Program-made: the position numbers and the translations under genes
Part shown: piece after piece, positions 43,353 to 51,616 of the stretch
Numbering within the stretch: the stretch's first letter is position 1
Layout: every line of letters starts with the position of its first letter
Notes under the pieces: generated by a model
What the model was told of the DNA's origin: nothing
Database searches by the model: none
What the model saw: only the letters and a program-made list of their open reading frames with translations
From: Erythrobacter sp.
GTDB taxonomy: Bacteria; Pseudomonadota; Alphaproteobacteria; Sphingomonadales; Sphingomonadaceae
DNA: 64,000 nt
NCBI RefSeq assembly: GCF_024305245.1
Contig: NZ_JAMWYX010000001.1
Location: 124,001-188,000, forward strand
Reading direction: 5' to 3'

Positions 43353-44294
43353 ATGATGCGCGCGTTTCTTTTTCCGGGGCAGGGTAGCCAAAAAGTCGGC
43401 ATGGGGGCCGAGTTGGCCGACGCGAGCGAGGCCGCACGCGATGTGTTCGGCGAGGTCGACGAAGCGCTGTTGCAGAAGCTTTCCACCCTGATGCGCGAAG
43501 GGCCGGAAGATCAGCTGACCCTGACCACGAATGCGCAGCCCGCGATCATGGCCAATGCGATTGCCACGCTGCGGGTGCTGGAGCGCGATTTCGGCATCAA
43601 GCTCGAAGCGCACGGAAACTGCGTCGCGGGCCATTCGCTGGGCGAGTATGCGGCGCTGTGTGCGGTGGGGGCGTTCAGCCTTACCGATACCGCGCGCCTG
43701 TTGAAGCTGCGCGGCCGGGCGATGCAATCCGCGGTGCCGGTGGGCGAAGGCGCAATGGCAGTGCTGCTGGGCGCGGATATCGAACAGGCCAAGGCGCTGG
43801 CCGAGGCCGCTGCGCAGGGCGAAGTCTGCGAAATCGCCAACGACAATGATCCGACACAAGTCGTCATCTCAGGTCACACAGCCGCGATCGAGCGCGCCGT
43901 TGCACTGGTCAAGGAGTTCGGGATCAAGCGCGGCATGATCCTCAATGTTTCGGCCCCATTCCACTGTTCGCTGATGCAGCCCGCTGCCGACCGCATGGCC
44001 GAAGCATTGACTATCACCTCGCCTGCCGCGTTCACTCTGCCGGTCTACGCCAATGTTACCGCCGCCGCCGTCACCGATCCCGAGCAGGAGCGCGCATTGC
44101 TGGTCGAACAGGTCACCGGCCGCGTGCGCTGGCGCGAAAGCGTGCTTGCCATGCGTGCCGATGGGGTCGAAAGCTTTGTCGAGCTGGGCGCCAAGGTGCT
44201 TGGCCCGATGGTCAGCCGGATCGACAAGGATGCGCAGGTGACCAACCTGATGACGATGGCTGACCTCGAGGCGTTTGCGAAGGAGATGGCATGA
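43353..44294 (+). CDS. fabD: Malonyl-CoA:ACP transacylase
   Basis: A 313-residue enzyme that loads malonyl units onto acyl carrier protein for fatty acid synthesis. RAFLFPGQGSQKVGMG is the start of the family, the nucleophile is Ser95 in VAGHSLGEYAAL, and the catalytic His is in SAPFHCSLM. Two in-frame ATG codons, 43353 and 43356, are adjacent; either is possible. The stop overlaps the fabG start by four bases. Confidence 0.96.
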   Translation: MMRAFLFPGQGSQKVGMGAELADASEAARDVFGEVDEALLQKLSTLMREGPEDQLTLTTNAQPAIMANAIATLRVLERDFGIKLEAHGNCVAGHSLGEYAALCAVGAFSLTDTARLLKLRGRAMQSAVPVGEGAMAVLLGADIEQAKALAEAAAQGEVCEIANDNDPTQVVISGHTAAIERAVALVKEFGIKRGMILNVSAPFHCSLMQPAADRMAEALTITSPAAFTLPVYANVTAAAVTDPEQERALLVEQVTGRVRWRESVLAMRADGVESFVELGAKVLGPMVSRIDKDAQVTNLMTMADLEAFAKEMA

Positions 44295-45058
44295 TGTTTT
44301 CATTGAAGGGCATGAATGCGCTGGTCACCGGCGCAAGCGGCGGGATCGGATCGAGCATTGCCCACGCGCTCGCCAGCCAGGGCGCGCGGTTGGCGCTGTC
44401 GGGGTCGAACGCGGCCAAGCTGCGCGCCTTCCGCGATGAACTCAACGAAACCTACGCCCATCACGATCACGACGGCCATGTCGAGATCACCTGCGATCTG
44501 GGCAACACGACGCAGGTCGAGGAGTTGATCCCGGCGATGCTCGATACGCTCGGCACGATGGATATTCTCGTCAATAATGCCGGGATCACCCGCGATAACC
44601 TCGGCATGCGGATGAAGGATGATGAATGGGATCAGGTGATCCGCATCAACCTCGAAGCCGGGTTTCGCCTGATGCGCGCGGCCGCGAAGCCGATGATGAA
44701 GGCGCGGTTCGGGCGGATCGTCAACATCACCAGTGTCGTGGGCGCGACCGGCAATCCCGGCCAGATGAACTATTGCGCGGCCAAGGCGGGTCTGACCGGC
44801 ATGACCAAGGCGTTTGCGCAGGAAGTCGCCAGCCGCGGCATCACCGCCAACTGCGTCGCCCCAGGCTTCATCCGCACCGCGATGACGTCAGCGCTTGATG
44901 AAAAGCAGCAGGCGGCGATCAATGGCCGAATCCCGATGGGCCGGATGGGCGAGGGCAGCGAGGTCGGGGCCGCCGTCGCCTTCCTCGCCAGCCGCGAGGC
45001 GGCCTATGTCACCGGAGAAACGCTGCACGTGAACGGCGGAATGGCGATGTTGGGCTGA
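44291..45058 (+). CDS. fabG: 3-oxoacyl-ACP reductase
   Basis: A 255-residue short-chain dehydrogenase for the first reduction of the fatty acid cycle. The cofactor motif is NALVTGASGGIGSSIAHAL, NNAGIT follows, and the catalytic triad lies in NITSVVGATGNPGQMNYCAA with Tyr and then Lys (YCAAK). The protein includes a His-rich insertion (YAHHDHDGHVEIT), which is unusual in this loop. In most bacteria acpP and fabF come next; here dnaN does. Confidence 0.93.
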   Translation: MMFSLKGMNALVTGASGGIGSSIAHALASQGARLALSGSNAAKLRAFRDELNETYAHHDHDGHVEITCDLGNTTQVEELIPAMLDTLGTMDILVNNAGITRDNLGMRMKDDEWDQVIRINLEAGFRLMRAAAKPMMKARFGRIVNITSVVGATGNPGQMNYCAAKAGLTGMTKAFAQEVASRGITANCVAPGFIRTAMTSALDEKQQAAINGRIPMGRMGEGSEVGAAVAFLASREAAYVTGETLHVNGGMAMLG

Positions 45059-45083
45059 TCGACGGGTGCTGGGTCTGATCGGA

Positions 45084-45100
45084 GGGGTAATGTTTACCCC
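45084..45100. promoter_or_regulatory. Short palindrome in the dnaN leader region
   Basis: GGGGTAA (45084-45090) and TTACCCC (45094-45100) are perfect arms around TGT, about 40 bases before the dnaN promoter hexamers. The next bases, TTATCCCCA (45101-45109), match the DnaA box consensus with one change. A protein-binding role is inferred. Confidence 0.4.
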
Positions 45101-45138
45101 TTATCCCCAGCCGAGTAACCGCTGGCAAAGCCGCCAAC

Positions 45139-45166
45139 TTGCCCGTTTCGCCGCCTGCGCTAAGGT
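45139..45166 (+). promoter_or_regulatory. Promoter of dnaN
   Basis: TTGCCC (45139-45144), a 16-base spacer and TAAGGT (45161-45166) lie about 75 bases before the dnaN ATG. The preceding GC gives GCTAAGG, close to the alphaproteobacterial -10 pattern. The same TAAGG type occurs before atpI and rpsF. Confidence 0.45.
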
Positions 45167-45241
45167 TTTATGCACTTTCCGGCGCTTGGGGGCGATTCCT
45201 CGCGGCTCCTGCGCCACAAACAGGAACGATAGGGACAAGCG

Positions 45242-46369
45242 ATGAAGGCCACGATCGAACGCGCGACGCTGCTGCGATGCCTTTCCCATGTTCAATCGGT
45301 GGTTGAGCGGCGCAACACTATTCCGATCCTCTCGAACGTCCTGATCGACGCCAGCGACGGTGGCTCCGTCCGCGTGATGGCGACCGATCTCGATCTGCAG
45401 GTGGTCGAAACGATGTCGGCATCGTCGGTCGATCAGCCCGGCGCGATCACGGTGTCCGCGCACCTGCTGTTCGACATCGCGCGCAAGCTGCCCGAAGGCA
45501 GCCAGGTCAGCCTGACCACCAACGACAACCGTTTGGAGGTCAAGGCCGGCCGGTCGAACTTCAAGCTGCCGACTCTGCCGCGCGATGATTTCCCGGTGAT
45601 CGTCGAAGGCGACCTGCCGACCAGCTTCGAAATGCCCGCGCGTCTGCTGGCCGAACTGATCGACCGAACCCGCTTCGCGATCTCGACCGAGGAAACGCGC
45701 TACTACCTCAACGGCATCTTCTTCCACGTCACCGACGAGGACGAACCCCTGCTGAAAGCCGCCGCCACCGATGGCCACCGCCTCGCGCGCTTCACCGTTC
45801 CGCGCCCCGATGGCGCTGCCGGTATGCCCGACGTGATCGTGCCGCGCAAAGCCGTGGGCGAATTGCGCAAGCTGTTGGACGAGGCGCTGGACGGCAATGT
45901 TCTGATCGACCTTTCAGCCAGCAAGATCCGCTTCACCTTCGGCGGCGAGGGCGGGGTGGTGCTGACCAGTAAGCTGATCGACGGCACCTTCCCCGATTAC
46001 AGCCGCGTGATCCCGACCGGCAATGACAAGCTGCTGAAGGTCGATCCCAAGCTGTTTTTCTCCGGCGTTGACCGCGTCGCCACCATCGCCACGGAAAAGA
46101 CCCGCGCGGTCAAGATCGGGTTGGATCATGACCGCGTAACGCTGTCGGTCACTTCGCCCGACAATGGCACCGCGGCCGAGGAAATTGCGGCGGATTACAA
46201 GTCCGAAGGGATGGAGATCGGCTTCAACGCCAATTATCTCAAGGACATCCTCGGCCAGATCGATGCCGAAACGGTCGAACTCCACCTTGCGGATGCGGGC
46301 GCACCGACGCTGATCCGCGAGAACGAGGCAAGCCGCGCGCTGTACGTTCTGATGCCGATGCGGGTGTGA
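45242..46369 (+). CDS. dnaN: DNA polymerase III beta subunit (sliding clamp)
   Basis: A 375-residue clamp with three similar domains. It opens KATIERATLLRCLSHVQSVV, has RNTIPILSNVLIDA and ATDGHRLARFTVPRP, and ends SRALYVLMPMRV with the hydrophobic C-terminal strand where clamp-binding motifs dock. dnaN is not beside dnaA here; fabG precedes it and DUF2855 follows, overlapping the stop by one base (TGATG). It has its own promoter region, with a DnaA-box-like sequence upstream. Confidence 0.97.
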   Translation: MKATIERATLLRCLSHVQSVVERRNTIPILSNVLIDASDGGSVRVMATDLDLQVVETMSASSVDQPGAITVSAHLLFDIARKLPEGSQVSLTTNDNRLEVKAGRSNFKLPTLPRDDFPVIVEGDLPTSFEMPARLLAELIDRTRFAISTEETRYYLNGIFFHVTDEDEPLLKAAATDGHRLARFTVPRPDGAAGMPDVIVPRKAVGELRKLLDEALDGNVLIDLSASKIRFTFGGEGGVVLTSKLIDGTFPDYSRVIPTGNDKLLKVDPKLFFSGVDRVATIATEKTRAVKIGLDHDRVTLSVTSPDNGTAAEEIAADYKSEGMEIGFNANYLKDILGQIDAETVELHLADAGAPTLIRENEASRALYVLMPMRV

Positions 46370-47451
46370 TGACCATCACCCAGGTCCACGTTCGCAAAAA
46401 TGCGCTGACCGACGCGGCGCTGGCCGAAGTGCCGCTCGCGCCCCTCGCCGATGGGGCGGTGCGGCTTGTGATCGAGAGTTTCTCCGTCACCGCCAACAAC
46501 ATCACTTACGCGGTGGTGGGCGACGGGTTCAAATACTGGGATTTCTTCCCCGCGCCGGACGGCTACGGCATTGTGCCGATGTGGGGCCACGCGCAGGTGA
46601 TCGAAAGCAATCACTCCGACATCGCCTTTGCCGAGCGGGTGTATGGCTACTTGCCGATGGCGAGCCATCTGGATGTTCGGCCCGGCAGGATCACCGCGTC
46701 GGGCTTCATGGACACGACAGATTATCGCCAGCCGATGAGCCCGGTCTACAACAGCTATACGCGCCTTGCGGCCGATCCGGAGCATGATCCGGCGCGTGAG
46801 GCCGAGCGCATGATCTTCGGCCCACTGTTCCGCACCGGCTTCCTGATCGAATACTTCCTGCGCGCCAATGACTGGTTCGGGGCCGAGCAGTTGGTGGTCA
46901 CCAGCGCTTCGTCAAAGACCGCGATGGGGCTGGCCAGCGTGGCACGGCAGAACTCGCCCGGTATCCGGCGCATCGGCCTGACGTCCAAAGGAAATGTCGG
47001 GTTCGTCGAAGCCAGCGGACTGTACGATCAGGTCGTCGCCTATGACGATCTGGAGCGCCTGGCCGTGCTTCGCAGCGTCAACGTCGATTTCGCGGGCAAT
47101 GCCGAACTGCTCGGCCAGTTGCACCGCCACTTCGATGCCGCGCTGGCGCATTCGGCGCTGGTCGGCGTGACCCATATCGAAGCGCGCTCGACCTTCGGCG
47201 GCGGTGAGGCAATGCCGGGGCCGAAGCCCGTCCTGTTCTTCGCGCCCGACCATGCCGTGGCCTTTTTCAAGGCGCATGGCGCAGATGAAGGCGGCAAACT
47301 GGTCGCCGCGGCGTGGAGCGAATTCCTCAAGGCGGCAGAAGGCACGGTCGCGATCGAACGGCACAAGGGGCTTGAGGCAGCGCGCGCCGTGTTCCTCGAA
47401 ATGGTGTCGGGCAAGGTCGACCCGGCCAAGGGCATCGTGATCGAGCCCTGA
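46369..47451 (+). CDS. DUF2855 family protein
   Basis: A 360-residue protein of the DUF2855 family. VTANNITYAVVGDGFKYWDF and GIVPMWGHAQVIESNHSDIA are family landmarks, and the middle contains a putative Rossmann-like segment (EQLVVTSASSKTAMGLASVA). Remote similarity to the medium-chain dehydrogenase/reductase fold is possible. No catalytic function is established. The ATG at 46369 overlaps the dnaN stop by one base, so expression is coupled to the clamp gene. Confidence 0.88.
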   Translation: MTITQVHVRKNALTDAALAEVPLAPLADGAVRLVIESFSVTANNITYAVVGDGFKYWDFFPAPDGYGIVPMWGHAQVIESNHSDIAFAERVYGYLPMASHLDVRPGRITASGFMDTTDYRQPMSPVYNSYTRLAADPEHDPAREAERMIFGPLFRTGFLIEYFLRANDWFGAEQLVVTSASSKTAMGLASVARQNSPGIRRIGLTSKGNVGFVEASGLYDQVVAYDDLERLAVLRSVNVDFAGNAELLGQLHRHFDAALAHSALVGVTHIEARSTFGGGEAMPGPKPVLFFAPDHAVAFFKAHGADEGGKLVAAAWSEFLKAAEGTVAIERHKGLEAARAVFLEMVSGKVDPAKGIVIEP

Positions 47452-47485
47452 GCCGGGTGCCCCGACCGGGCGGTGCGGCGGCGGA

Positions 47486-49252
47486 TTACTCCGCCGCTTC
47501 CGCCATCTCCACCCGCTGCGGGCCGCGGATCAACCCGCCGGGAGTTTCGCCGGTCCATGTGCCGTCGCGGAAGGTGACGGTGCCGTTCTTGATCGTGCAG
47601 ACATAGCCAACAGCCTTCTGCAACAGCCGCTTGCCGCCTGCCGGAAGGTCGAAGGCGAGCCACAGCTTGCCCAGCTTCAGCCGGTCCATATCGATCACGT
47701 TGAGATCGGCGAGATAGCCCGGCGCGATTACGCCGCGATCCTCCAGCCCGTAGAGCAGTGCGGTGTCGCGGCACTGGCGCTTGATCGCCTGCTCCAAGCT
47801 GATGCGCTGCCCGCGCTTGCGGCTTTTCACCCAGTGTTCGAGCATGAAGGTGGGTGAGGCCGCATCGCAGATCGTCCCGCAATGTGCGCCGCCATCCGAC
47901 AGCGAGTTCACCGTGTCGTCGGCGTGCTGGAGCGGGTGGAGGAAATCGAGGTTCCCTTCCGCATAGTTGAGGATCGGCAGGTAGATGAATCCCTTTCCGT
48001 CATCGCGGCACAGCAGGTCGTATGCATATTCCTGCGCGTCGATACCGGCCGCCGCAGCGCGCGCGTTGACGCTGGCGTCCGGCCCCGGCTCGTAATCGAA
48101 ATCGGGATCCATTTCATATTGCAGCGCCCAGCCCTGGGTGATCACCATCACCACGCCGATGATGTCCATCGGCGCTTCGCTGTAGTCGTTCGGCTCGGCC
48201 AGCAACTGCGCCTTGAACGCCGGATCGAGCAATTTGGCCTTCTGTTCTTCCCACGGCAGTTCCTTGATCGCCTGCCAGCTCGGGCGGAAGGCGAAGGGGT
48301 TCACCGTGCCCTGCCACGCCATGATGATGCCGTTGCCGCGCAGGGCGATCTGGGCGACGATGTTCGCGCCGTTGTCGTTCTCGGCGCGCATCTGGGCAAT
48401 CTGCTCGTCGAGCGACATTTCCTTGGCGATCGATTGGAGCGCGGCGAAGGTGACGGGAATGCCGGCCTCGCGCGAAAGCTGGCCCATCCATTCGAATTCG
48501 TTCCATTCGCGCTTCAGGTCGCTCGCCATTTCGAACACCGCATGACCGCCCGCCGCTCTGGCGCGGCCCATCGCCTTGCCGATGGCGACGAGTTCTTCCG
48601 GCGTGGCGGTGGTGCCGGGGACGAGTTCGCCGTCGACCGACTTGTGCAGCACGGTGCGCGAAGTGGAGAAACCCAGCGCGCCCGCACGCACGCCTTCTTC
48701 GACGATGGCGGACATGGCGGCGATATCGTCCGCTGTCGGCACCGCGCCGGGCTGCTCGCGGTCACCCAGCACAAAGGCGCGTACCGCGCCATGCGGGACA
48801 TGGGTGCCGACATCGACCGTGCGGGGCAGCTTTTCGAGCGCGTCGAGATATTCGGGGAAGGTCTCCCAGTCCCACGTCATGCCTTCGGCCAGCGCCGTGC
48901 CGGGGATGTCCTCCACCCCTTCCATCAGGCTGATCAGCCATTCGTGGCGGTCGGGCTTGGCGGGCGCGAAGCCGACGCCGCAATTGCCCATCACCACGGT
49001 GGTGACGCCGTGCCAGCTGGAGGGCGCCATTTCCTGATCCCAGGTCGCCTGCCCATCATAATGGGTGTGGATGTCCACAAAACCGGGCGCGACGACCTTG
49101 CCGGTCGCGTCGATTACCTCGGTAGCGGTGCCGCTGATCTGGCCCACGGCCGCGATCAGCCCGTCCTTTACGGCGACATCGCCGGCAAACGCCGCAGCGC
49201 CGGTGCCGTCGACGATTGTCCCGCCACGGATGATCAGGTCATATTGCGCCAT
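47486..49252 (-). CDS. N-acyl-D-amino-acid deacylase family amidohydrolase
   Basis: A 588-residue amidohydrolase of the D-aminoacylase type. It begins QYDLIIRGGTIVDGTGAAAF, with metal ligands in GFVDIHTHYDGQATWD, then TTVVMGNCGVGFAP with the metal-bridging Cys, HAVFEMASD in the middle and VNSLSDGGAHCGTICDA near the C-terminus (the catalytic Asp in SDGGAH). Substrates could be N-acyl D-amino acids, but related enzymes act on other amides, so the substrate is uncertain. It is divergent from the GDPD gene across a 104-base spacer. Confidence 0.88.
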   Translation of the reverse strand: MAQYDLIIRGGTIVDGTGAAAFAGDVAVKDGLIAAVGQISGTATEVIDATGKVVAPGFVDIHTHYDGQATWDQEMAPSSWHGVTTVVMGNCGVGFAPAKPDRHEWLISLMEGVEDIPGTALAEGMTWDWETFPEYLDALEKLPRTVDVGTHVPHGAVRAFVLGDREQPGAVPTADDIAAMSAIVEEGVRAGALGFSTSRTVLHKSVDGELVPGTTATPEELVAIGKAMGRARAAGGHAVFEMASDLKREWNEFEWMGQLSREAGIPVTFAALQSIAKEMSLDEQIAQMRAENDNGANIVAQIALRGNGIIMAWQGTVNPFAFRPSWQAIKELPWEEQKAKLLDPAFKAQLLAEPNDYSEAPMDIIGVVMVITQGWALQYEMDPDFDYEPGPDASVNARAAAAGIDAQEYAYDLLCRDDGKGFIYLPILNYAEGNLDFLHPLQHADDTVNSLSDGGAHCGTICDAASPTFMLEHWVKSRKRGQRISLEQAIKRQCRDTALLYGLEDRGVIAPGYLADLNVIDMDRLKLGKLWLAFDLPAGGKRLLQKAVGYVCTIKNGTVTFRDGTWTGETPGGLIRGPQRVEMAEAAE

Positions 49253-49356
49253 GTTCTCTCTCCCTTATGGAAGGGATGATGTCGCAAACCGGGCGGCCCT
49301 ACAAGAGGGCGGTGATCCGGACGACAAAGCGCAAGGCAGAGCCAGAGGGCAGAACA

Positions 49357-50310
49357 ATGGGATATCGTGAGATTTTGAGGGCCGGTTTTGCGGGACTTGC
49401 AGGGCTTGCCGCACTGGGCGCGCCGCTTTCCGCGCAAGATGCGGGGCCGTGGCGGATGACGCCCGAAAGCGACCTATCGGCGATGCTCGATTGCTTCGAG
49501 GCTGCGGGACAGACGCTGATTTCCGCGCATCGCGGCGGGCCGACGCCGGGCCTGCCGGAAAACGCGATCCCGACGATGGACGCATTGCTGGCCGCGCATC
49601 CGGCGATCATGGAAGTCGATGTCGCGCAGAGCGCCGACGGGGTGCATTTCCTGCTCCATGACGACCGGCTCGATCGCACCACCACCGGCTCGGGCGAGGC
49701 TGCCGCGCAGGATTGGGCGACGCTGAAACAGCTTCGCCTGAAGGACAACTGGGGCTGGGTCACGCCCTATGCGATCCCGACGCTGGCCGAGGCGCTGGCG
49801 TGGGCCAAGGGGCGTACTGTGCTGCAGCTCGATTTCAAACGCTCGGCCGATTACGCCGAGGTGGTCGCAGCGGTGCGCGAAGCGGGGGTGGCCGACAGCG
49901 TCATCCTGATCGCCTATTCAGTCGGTCAGGCGCGCGCCTTGCACGAACTCGCGCCCGAGATGCTGCTGTCGGTGTCGGTCGAGGCTCCGGGCGATGTGGC
50001 CGAACTCAAGGCGGCCGGTATCCCGGAAGCCCGCATGGTCGCCTTCACCGGCACCCTCCTGCCGCGTCCGGAACTTTACGCCGAACTCGACCGCGCCGAT
50101 ATCGAGGTGATTTTCGGCACGCTCGGTCGCCCGCCGCGCTCGTTAGACGCGGTGATCGACCGGTACGGCCTGGACGCGCGCTATGCCGATCTGGGGCGCG
50201 AAGGCGCCGATATCCTCGCCACCGACCGACCGCGCGAAGCGGCAACCGCGCTGGCCGAGGCAGGGCGGTTGCCGAAAGCGGGGCAGTGCGGGGTTAGCCG
50301 CGGCGGGTGA
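49357..50310 (+). CDS. Secreted glycerophosphodiester phosphodiesterase
   Basis: A 317-residue GDPD-family enzyme with a signal peptide (GFAGLAGLAALGAPLSAQD). The catalytic region has ISAHRGGPTPGLPENAIPTM with the first His, then MEVDVAQSADGVHFLLHDDR with the Glu-x-Asp pair and the second His in LLHDDRLDRTT. It hydrolyses glycerophosphodiesters to glycerol 3-phosphate, which could scavenge phosphate or carbon from phospholipids. I chose the ATG at 49357 after AGAGGGC; a longer frame adds a basic stretch before the signal peptide. Confidence 0.9.
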   Translation: MGYREILRAGFAGLAGLAALGAPLSAQDAGPWRMTPESDLSAMLDCFEAAGQTLISAHRGGPTPGLPENAIPTMDALLAAHPAIMEVDVAQSADGVHFLLHDDRLDRTTTGSGEAAAQDWATLKQLRLKDNWGWVTPYAIPTLAEALAWAKGRTVLQLDFKRSADYAEVVAAVREAGVADSVILIAYSVGQARALHELAPEMLLSVSVEAPGDVAELKAAGIPEARMVAFTGTLLPRPELYAELDRADIEVIFGTLGRPPRSLDAVIDRYGLDARYADLGREGADILATDRPREAATALAEAGRLPKAGQCGVSRGG

Positions 50311-50327
50311 GCCGGAGCGGTTGACCG

Positions 50328-50510
50328 TCAAAGGCGCTTGCCCAAGCCCTTCGCTGCCTTCCAGCCCAGAACGAACAGAATCAGACTGCCGATCAAGGCG
50401 AGCACAAAAATGATGATCGCGATATCGACCAAGGCACCCGCGATGCCGCCGAAGCCGAGTACAGCCGCGATAAGCGCGATGATCGCAAGTGTAATAGCCC
50501 ATCCATACAT
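50328..50510 (-). CDS. DUF1328 family small membrane protein
   Basis: A 60-residue hydrophobic protein with two membrane segments ([20 protein letters not shown] and [20 protein letters not shown]) and a basic end ([12 protein letters not shown]), the YtjA/DUF1328 pattern. Function unknown, but members often belong to stress regulons. A GGAGGA ribosome site lies 9 bases upstream, and a likely EcfG-type promoter sits just before it. Confidence 0.92.
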   Translation of the reverse strand: MYGWAITLAIIALIAAVLGFGGIAGALVDIAIIIFVLALIGSLILFVLGWKAAKGLGKRL

Positions 50511-50538
50511 AAATATTTCCTCCGTAATGTGATCACAC

Positions 50539-50564
50539 TACGGTTTCAGGAACATGTATGTTCC
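50539..50564 (-). promoter_or_regulatory. Probable EcfG (general stress) promoter before the DUF1328 gene
   Basis: Read on the minus strand, GGAAC (50564-50560), a 17-base spacer and CGTA (50542-50539) match the alphaproteobacterial EcfG consensus GGAAC-N16/17-CGTT with one change. The predicted start lies about 20 bases before the ATG. The -35 also forms part of the near-palindrome GGAACATGTATGTTCC (50549-50564). Confidence 0.55.
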
Positions 50565-50620
50565 ACAAACGCGGCCAGTTGCCGCGTCCGTGGGATGAGC
50601 TTTACTTGTGCAGGGCCAAA

Positions 50621-51484
50621 TTAAGCGGCCGCTGCCCGTTTGACTTCCTTCACCGTGTCCGGCGCATCGAGGAATTCGCGGATCGCAGCCACGCTTTCAT
50701 CGGCGTGGGTCAGCAGGAACAGGTGCCCTCCGCCAGCAAAGGTTTCAAGCCGCGCATTGGGGATCATCGCCTTCAGGATCTTGCCATTGATGACCGGGAC
50801 GATCTGGTCGTCCTCACCCATCATGATCAGCGTTTCCTTTTTCATGAAGGGCAGGGCAGGCAGGCTGCTCCAACCCATCATGCACATCAGCTGATACATG
50901 TAACCGCGCGGGGAAGGGGGCTTCAACCGCCCGATATGGCTGTCCTTCTGGTGACCGGCCCCGTCCTTGTCGAGGCCGCCGTACAGCGTGGCGAAGTGTT
51001 CGTTCATGAATTCGGGGTCGATATAGCGGCGCGGATCGGCCATCTTGGTGAAGGCGGCCGGGTTGCCCGGCACCATGATCATGCCCGGCGTGGTCGCGAT
51101 CAGGGTCAGTCGCCGGGTGCGCTTGGGGTGCTGGAGGGCAAAGTGCTGCGCCATTGCGCCGCCCCACGAAACGCCCATCACGTCGACTTCATCCAGCCCG
51201 AAGCGCCCCAGCAACTGCGCGGCTGTCCAACTCATGGTCGCCGGGTTGTAAGGGACCACCGGATCAGGCGATTCGCCCGTGCCCGGCATGTCGAACATGA
51301 TGAAGCCGCGTTCCGGCATGGAGGCGGCGAGCGGAGCGACCGCTTCGATATTGGCGCCGATGCCGTTGAAGAACAGAACCGGCAGATGATCCGACGGCAT
51401 ATCGAGCCGCCAGGCCGCAACCCGTAGCGTCCGGCCGCCTACCTGTTCCATTGTGACGACTGCGCCGTCCATTGCATTGGCCAC
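50621..51484 (-). CDS. phaZ: Intracellular PHA depolymerase PhaZ (medium-chain type)
   Basis: A 287-residue alpha/beta hydrolase that mobilises stored polyhydroxyalkanoate. VLFFNGIGANIEAVAP is the oxyanion region, VMGVSWGGAMAQHFALQHP the nucleophile elbow, and GEDDQIVPVINGKIL and GGGHLFLLTHAD hold the acid and His; MVPGNPAAF and DPRRYI are further landmarks. These blocks resemble the Pseudomonas medium-chain PHA depolymerase. I prefer the GTG at 51484 with AAAGGACGGG before it; an in-frame TTG and ATG lie further upstream. It follows phaC by 132 bases. Confidence 0.85.
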   Translation of the reverse strand: MANAMDGAVVTMEQVGGRTLRVAAWRLDMPSDHLPVLFFNGIGANIEAVAPLAASMPERGFIMFDMPGTGESPDPVVPYNPATMSWTAAQLLGRFGLDEVDVMGVSWGGAMAQHFALQHPKRTRRLTLIATTPGMIMVPGNPAAFTKMADPRRYIDPEFMNEHFATLYGGLDKDGAGHQKDSHIGRLKPPSPRGYMYQLMCMMGWSSLPALPFMKKETLIMMGEDDQIVPVINGKILKAMIPNARLETFAGGGHLFLLTHADESVAAIREFLDAPDTVKEVKRAAAA

Positions 51485-51616
51485 GAAAAACCCGTCCTTT
51501 CTGTGCGCCTTTCGAGGCGCGGATTGAGCGCGTGTCGTCGATCCCGTGACGATCGCGCCCATGATAATCTTCGCGCAGGCACTGCCCCCCGGCAATACCT
51601 ACGCTGCACTGCAATA

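Noticed and set aside
45101-45109. TTATCCCCA before dnaN as part of a replication origin
   Set aside because: It is a single imperfect DnaA box with no AT-rich unwinding region or box cluster.
47882-49279. A 465-codon plus-strand frame opposite the D-aminoacylase-like gene
   Set aside because: The minus strand carries the metal-binding motifs. The opposite frame has none.
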